From the NCBI GenBank assembly GCA_964527265.1, contig CAZGOM010000028.1, positions 1-45,731 of the forward strand: 45,731 nucleotides of DNA, given 5' to 3'. The notes under the pieces are model-generated. The model was not told where the DNA came from and did no database searches. It was given only the letters and a program-made list of their open reading frames with translations. Both the position numbers and the translations under genes were made by a program. Origin of the DNA: CAZGOM01 sp964527265 (GTDB lineage Bacteria > Planctomycetota > Phycisphaerae > Phycisphaerales > Phycisphaeraceae). Numbering within the stretch: position 1 is the first letter of the stretch; every line of letters begins with the position of its first letter. Shown here one piece after another: positions 41,572-45,731 of this stretch.

Positions 41572-42666
41572 ATGGAAGCTGGAATCGTCGGTCTCCCCAA
41601 CGTCGGCAAAAGCACTCTGTTCAACGCCCTCACCGCGGCAAATGTGCTCGCCGCTAACTACCCCTTTGCCACCATCGAACCCAATGTCGGCGTCGTCCCC
41701 GTCCCTGATCCCAGGCTCCAAATCATCCACTCCTTCATCAAAACCGACAAAGTCATTCCCGCTGCGCTCCGCCTGGTCGACATCGCCGGCATCGTCCGCG
41801 GCGCATCCCAGGGTGAAGGCCTTGGCAACAAGTTCCTCACCCACATCCGCAACGTCGACGCCATCCTCCATGTCGTCCGCTGCTTTGAAAACACCGACAT
41901 CATGCATGTCGAGCACTCCGTCGATCCCATCCGCGACATCGAAACCATCGACACCGAGCTCATGCTCGCCGACCTCCAGTCCGTCGAAGGTCAGCTCGAA
42001 AAGGCCAAGCGCCTCGCCAAGTCCGGTGACAAGGAAGCCAAGCTCAAAGCTGAAGCCCTTGAAAAATGCCTCACTGTCCTCTCCGCCGGCAAGCCCGTCC
42101 GCACTCTCCTCGATGGGAGCCAGGACGACGTTCAGGCCATGATCAAGAGCCTGCAGTTCATCACTGCCAAGAAAGTTCTTTACGTTGCCAACGTCGACGA
42201 AAGCGATCTCAACGGCACCGGACCTCTGGTCACCAAGGTCCGCGAACGTGCCAAGGCCGAAAACGGCGCCGTCGTCCCCGTCTGCGCAAAGCTTGAATCC
42301 GAATTGGCCGAGCTCGACGACAAGGACCGCCAGGAAATGCTCGAAAGCGTCGGCTTGAAAGAGCCCGCCCTCGCCTCTCTGGCCCGCGAAGCCTACAAGC
42401 TTCTTGGCCTCCAGAGCTACTTCACCGCAGGCGAAAAAGAAATCCGCGCATGGACCATCCCCGTCGGCGCCACCGGCCCCCAGGCCGCCGGCGTCATCCA
42501 CACTGACTTTGAACGCGGCTTCATCCGCGCCGAAGTCTACACCGTCGCTGACCTCCAGAACCACAAGTCCGAAGCCGCCATCAAAGCCGCCGGAAAGCTC
42601 CGTGCCGAAGGCAAGGCCTACGTCATGCACGATGGCGACATTGTCCACTTCCTTTTCAATGTCTGA
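41572..42666 (+). CDS. ychF: redox-regulated P-loop ATPase YchF
   Basis: 364 residues, start at 41572 with AAGGA 7 nt upstream. G1 GLPNVGKSTLFNALT (residues 7-21), G3 DIAGIV with the family's LVDIAGIVRGASQGEGLGNKFL, and G4 NVDE, the NxxE form that gives YchF its preference for ATP over GTP. A helical middle follows and a C-terminal TGS domain with FTAGEKEIRAWTIPVGATGPQAAGVIHTDFERGFIRAEV. Length is exactly that of the family. YchF binds ribosomes and acts in stress and translation quality control. It is one of the most conserved genes in the window and a good phylogenetic marker. Confidence 0.97.
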   Translation: MEAGIVGLPNVGKSTLFNALTAANVLAANYPFATIEPNVGVVPVPDPRLQIIHSFIKTDKVIPAALRLVDIAGIVRGASQGEGLGNKFLTHIRNVDAILHVVRCFENTDIMHVEHSVDPIRDIETIDTELMLADLQSVEGQLEKAKRLAKSGDKEAKLKAEALEKCLTVLSAGKPVRTLLDGSQDDVQAMIKSLQFITAKKVLYVANVDESDLNGTGPLVTKVRERAKAENGAVVPVCAKLESELAELDDKDRQEMLESVGLKEPALASLAREAYKLLGLQSYFTAGEKEIRAWTIPVGATGPQAAGVIHTDFERGFIRAEVYTVADLQNHKSEAAIKAAGKLRAEGKAYVMHDGDIVHFLFNV

Positions 42667-42728
42667 TTTTGTCTACGAATCGCTTGAGAAAAAACCACAA
42701 AAACGCCTTTTTATGAATCCGCCCGATA

Positions 42729-42756
42729 TTGACCGGCCAAACCGTTTAGGTAATCT
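42729..42756 (+). promoter_or_regulatory. promoter of the SWIM-SNF2 gene
   Basis: TTGACC (42729-42734), a 16-bp spacer and TAATCT (42751-42756), 41 bp before the ATG. It lies after the ychF stop, so the two genes need not be cotranscribed. Confidence 0.5.
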
Positions 42757-42796
42757 AGGGGTTTGGTTCGTTTGATGACCCAGGTGGGGAGCCTGC

Positions 42797-45731
42797 ATGA
42801 CGACGATTACGAGCTGGGCGCCATACTTTCAAAGCGCCATCCGTGCAAAGGGAAGAGCCTATCAACGCGAAGGACGCGTCAAGCTTCTCACTCCCCAAAA
42901 GGGTGAAGTCGCGCGCGCTGAGGTCAAGGGATCCCAATCCTATGTCGTGGTGGTGATGGGCCATCAAGCCGGCTCCACCGTGCAATGCACCTGCCCGGTC
43001 TTCCGGTCCGGCGTCTATTGCAAGCACATCTGGGCCACCCTTCTTGAACTGGGACAATCCGCCTACGGCCAGGCCAAAAACGGCGCTCAAGCCGCAAACG
43101 CGGGGCAGTCCGTCCAGGCCGCCGCGCCGGCCTCCACGTCTGAGCAGGAATCCTCCCAGCCGGCGCCTTCGGATGACGACGGCGGCATGAACCGCATGCC
43201 CAAGGCGAAAAAGAAAGACGGCTCCGCCCCCACACAGCGCCACAGCGAGCCCGCCTGGTCCAGCCGCCTCACTCTCCTTCGCCCAAACGATCCCGACCCT
43301 GCCAATGACGCAGGCATCAACCTCGCCCAGAAACAGCTCTGCTATTGCGTCAGCACCGAGCAATCCGCCATGCACGGCGCACTGGTCGTCTGCCTCCGCC
43401 AACGCGAGTCCACCAGCGCAGGCTGGACGCGCCCCCGCCGCTATCGCATCTCCTCTCGTCAGACGCCCAAGCTCCCCGACCCCATCGACCGTGAGCTCTG
43501 CGCCGCCCTGCTTGGCGCTGAACCCGTCGTCTATAACGACCTGGATTCCTCCCAGGCCGTCAAAACCCCCGAAGCCGACACCTTCATCATCTATGCCGGC
43601 TGGCGTTCCCTCCTCAAGAAAATCTGCGACACCGGCCGCGCCTTCCTTGAACGCGAAACCGGCGATCCCGTCCCCCTGGCCTGGGAACAAGCCGTGCCGT
43701 GGCGTCTCTGGGCCGCGGGCCTCGAAGACCGCGAAGGCATCAACCTCAAGCTCGAACTGCGCCGTACCGACCAGCGCATGAGCATCGATGATCCGGACCT
43801 CGTCCTGGGCGGGCCCGACGGCATCCTCATCAACGAACACACCGGCACCCCCTTCGACGACCACGGCGCAACCCGCTGGGTCGGCCTCTTCCGCGATGAC
43901 GCCCGCTATGGTCGCAAACGCGGCGACTTTATCGTCCCCTTCGACGATGTCCCCCGTTTCGTCGAACGCCTCTTCTCTATGCCCAACCTCCCGGAAATCG
44001 ACCTCCCCGAGGAACACTGCCCCGCCGTCGAAAAGCCCGAGCCCGTCCCCCACGTCGAAATCAACGGCGCCTCCCAGGACACCGGCACCCTTGTCGACGC
44101 ACCCAAAGGCCAGCTCGTCGCCCGCGTTGAGTTCCTCTACGGTCAGGCCGGCGTCGCCCCCTCTGCTCCCGGCGCGTTCATCATCCAGAAGGAACCCGCG
44201 CTCCGCGCCAAGGAAGCCTCAGACCTCGAAGCCGCCGAAGCCCTCTACGTCGAAGATTCCGGCGTCCAGCCCGGCGTCGATGGCGACCTGGGCACCGGCC
44301 TCGACGACTCCGGCGCAGACATTGAGCTCGATGCTGAAAATGCCTCTCCCGGCATCAACCTCGTCGGCCACAAAATCATCCGCCGCTCCCCCATGCAGGA
44401 GCAGTCACACCTGGCCTTCCTGGTCAACCAGGGTTTCAGGCCCCACCCCGTCCACGCACCTGATGCCCTTCTGCTTCCCGTTAAACAGCTCCATGTCGCG
44501 ACGGAAAAACTCCTCGCCCAGGGTTGGAAGGTCAGCGTCGATAAGAAAGTCCTGCGCAAGGCCTCCCCGCCGCGCCTGACGGTCTCCTCCGGTGTCGACT
44601 GGTTCGACATCCAGGCCATGATCGATTTCGACACAGGACACGGCATCGAACGCGTCCCCTTCCCGGAACTCCTCGCCGCCATCAAAAAAGGCAGCCGCTT
44701 CATCACCCTCAAGGATGGTTCTCAGGGCCTCCTCCCCCAGCAGTTCATCGACCAATACCACGCCTTGGCCGGCTTGGGCCAGATTCATGAGGACAAGATC
44801 CGCTTCGCCTCCTCGCAGGCCGTGCTTCTTGAAGCCATGCTCAAGGACCACTCCGACCTCCAGACCGACGAAGGCTTTGAGCAGGCACGCCAGCGCCTCA
44901 GCCAGTTCGCCGGCATCCAACCCCTGGACCCCACGCCCACACTCAAGGGCAATCTCCGCCCCTACCAGCGTGAAGGTCTCGGCTGGCTCTACTTCCTCCG
45001 CTGGCTGGGCATGGGCGGCATCCTCGCCGACGACATGGGTCTGGGTAAAACCATCCAGATCCTCGCCCTCCTCGACCGCGTCTACTCTGAAAAACGCGAA
45101 AAGCACATGCCCACCCTGGTCATCGTGCCCCGCTCCGTCGTCTTCAACTGGATCGACGAAGCCCAGCACTTCGCCCCCCATCTGCGCGTCCAGGCCTATA
45201 CCGGGTCCGACCGCAAAGCCCTTCTGGAAGCCTTTAACGAACACGACATCATCGTCACAACCTACGGCTTGGTGCGCCGCGATATCAACGCCCTCCAGCA
45301 GTGCGACTTTGAATACGTCGTCCTCGACGAAGCACAGGCCATCAAGAACCCCTCCTCCCAGTCCGCCAAATCCGTCCGCCTCCTCAAGGCGCGTAACCGC
45401 CTCGCCCTCACCGGCACCCCGGTTGAAAACCATCTTGGCGACATCTGGTCCATCTTTGAATTCTTGAACCCCGGCATGCTCGGCAGCCAGACCGGCTTCG
45501 GCCGCCTCATCCGTGGCGAAGAAGGCCCCGGCGCAAAGAGCCGCCCCACCGTTTCCCTCGCCTCACCCGACATGGCCGACGATCAGGCCGAGGACATCGA
45601 AGCCATCATCCCCGAAACCGATGGCGCACTCGCTCTCCAGGGTGCAGCCGGTCCGCAAGGCGAAGCGCCTCTGGAACCCATCGACCAGGGCACCGTCCTC
45701 AATGTCACCCGCGCCATCCGTCCCTTTGTCA
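42797..45731 (+). CDS. SNF2/Swi2 helicase with N-terminal SWIM zinc finger (3' end outside window)
   Basis: An open frame from the ATG at 42797 (GGGGAG upstream) runs 978 codons to the window edge with no stop. Residues 64-77 are a SWIM finger: C64-T-C66...C75-K-H77 (CTCPVFRSGVYCKH). Then a long Ala/Ser-rich and then partly ordered region (about 95-700), and the SNF2 ATPase lobe 1: YQREGLGWLYFLRW, Walker A DDMGLGKT (745-752), VPRSVVFNWIDEAQ, motif II DEAQ (844-847) and TGTPVEN. An acidic insert of about 60 residues (EEGPGAKSRPTV... to ...PLEPIDQG) separates FGRLIRG from VTRAIRPFV, where most family members join directly. The second ATPase lobe is cut off. Such proteins translocate on DNA and remodel bound proteins; the bacterial targets are mostly unknown. 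Confidence 0.92.
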   Translation, partial: MTTITSWAPYFQSAIRAKGRAYQREGRVKLLTPQKGEVARAEVKGSQSYVVVVMGHQAGSTVQCTCPVFRSGVYCKHIWATLLELGQSAYGQAKNGAQAANAGQSVQAAAPASTSEQESSQPAPSDDDGGMNRMPKAKKKDGSAPTQRHSEPAWSSRLTLLRPNDPDPANDAGINLAQKQLCYCVSTEQSAMHGALVVCLRQRESTSAGWTRPRRYRISSRQTPKLPDPIDRELCAALLGAEPVVYNDLDSSQAVKTPEADTFIIYAGWRSLLKKICDTGRAFLERETGDPVPLAWEQAVPWRLWAAGLEDREGINLKLELRRTDQRMSIDDPDLVLGGPDGILINEHTGTPFDDHGATRWVGLFRDDARYGRKRGDFIVPFDDVPRFVERLFSMPNLPEIDLPEEHCPAVEKPEPVPHVEINGASQDTGTLVDAPKGQLVARVEFLYGQAGVAPSAPGAFIIQKEPALRAKEASDLEAAEALYVEDSGVQPGVDGDLGTGLDDSGADIELDAENASPGINLVGHKIIRRSPMQEQSHLAFLVNQGFRPHPVHAPDALLLPVKQLHVATEKLLAQGWKVSVDKKVLRKASPPRLTVSSGVDWFDIQAMIDFDTGHGIERVPFPELLAAIKKGSRFITLKDGSQGLLPQQFIDQYHALAGLGQIHEDKIRFASSQAVLLEAMLKDHSDLQTDEGFEQARQRLSQFAGIQPLDPTPTLKGNLRPYQREGLGWLYFLRWLGMGGILADDMGLGKTIQILALLDRVYSEKREKHMPTLVIVPRSVVFNWIDEAQHFAPHLRVQAYTGSDRKALLEAFNEHDIIVTTYGLVRRDINALQQCDFEYVVLDEAQAIKNPSSQSAKSVRLLKARNRLALTGTPVENHLGDIWSIFEFLNPGMLGSQTGFGRLIRGEEGPGAKSRPTVSLASPDMADDQAEDIEAIIPETDGALALQGAAGPQGEAPLEPIDQGTVLNVTRAIRPFV

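Noticed and set aside
42755..44053. 432-codon - strand frame opposite the SNF2 gene
   Set aside because: Low-complexity shadow of the SWIM-SNF2 frame, which is open for 978 codons and carries helicase motifs.
1..45731. CRISPR arrays, tRNAs, rRNAs, insertion sequences, phage or integrase genes
   Set aside because: Looked for repeated spacer-like units, cloverleaf ends with CCA context, transposase DDE or tyrosine recombinase motifs and terminal inverted repeats; none seen.

Overview
The window looks like a chromosomal piece of a planctomycete, most likely of the Phycisphaerae type. The evidence is a secreted protein with the planctomycetal FESLEARQMLS sorting-like motif, two planctomycete-style pseudopilins (one with an H-X9-DG tail), two DUF4838 proteins, several membrane proteins with a CGYD(M)R...CPECG zinc ribbon, a YdjY-domain protein and a SWIM/SNF2 protein. 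Codon use is GC-rich. The whole + strand is C-rich and G-poor, so + genes end codons in C and - genes more often in G. That suggests one replichore arm, and it explains the many long antisense shadow reading frames. I saw no rRNA, tRNA, CRISPR array, transposase, integrase or phage gene.

Layout. 1-613: 5' part of a family 2 glycosyltransferase (-), divergent from a large secreted Asp-box/beta-solenoid protein (837-4283). 4534-5547: pseudopilin with its own promoter, convergent with a NarL/LuxR response regulator (5646-6347, -). 6642-9164: six small envelope or stress-type proteins (DUF1328, DUF948-like, YtxH, lipoprotein, DUF3309, SYLF) separated by strong hairpin terminators. 9458-13287: a secreted DUF4838 protein (-) divergent from a 2,4-diaminopentanoate dehydrogenase-like oxidoreductase whose promoter carries a perfect 16-bp palindrome.

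13471-20289 is a self-contained glycan locus. On the - strand are a LacI-family repressor and a pseudopilin; on the + strand are an (alpha/alpha)-toroid polysaccharide lyase/glycosidase-like protein and a second DUF4838 protein. Between them two identical 16-bp operators (ATGCACACGAGTGCAT) sit on the two divergent promoters, each with a 17-bp spacer. This is the clearest regulatory unit in the window, and the pseudopilin inside the repressor operon is its most intriguing part.

20367-26874 is an iron-uptake block: an EfeO/imelysin-like protein, an FTR1 permease with a long extracytoplasmic N-terminus, FeoA and FeoB, with Fur-box-like sites before efeO and feoA. A third such site lies upstream of ychF. 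26881-31113 is a tandem triplication of membrane proteins made of a zinc ribbon and a leucine-rich-repeat-like tail. Two more zinc-ribbon polytopic proteins (33924 and 36368) follow within 6 kb, interleaved with an AAA+ ATPase, a class I glutamine amidotransferase and a PHP-domain protein. The right end holds an MscS channel, a YdjY-domain protein, a small membrane protein, YchF, and a SWIM-SNF2 helicase that runs off the edge.
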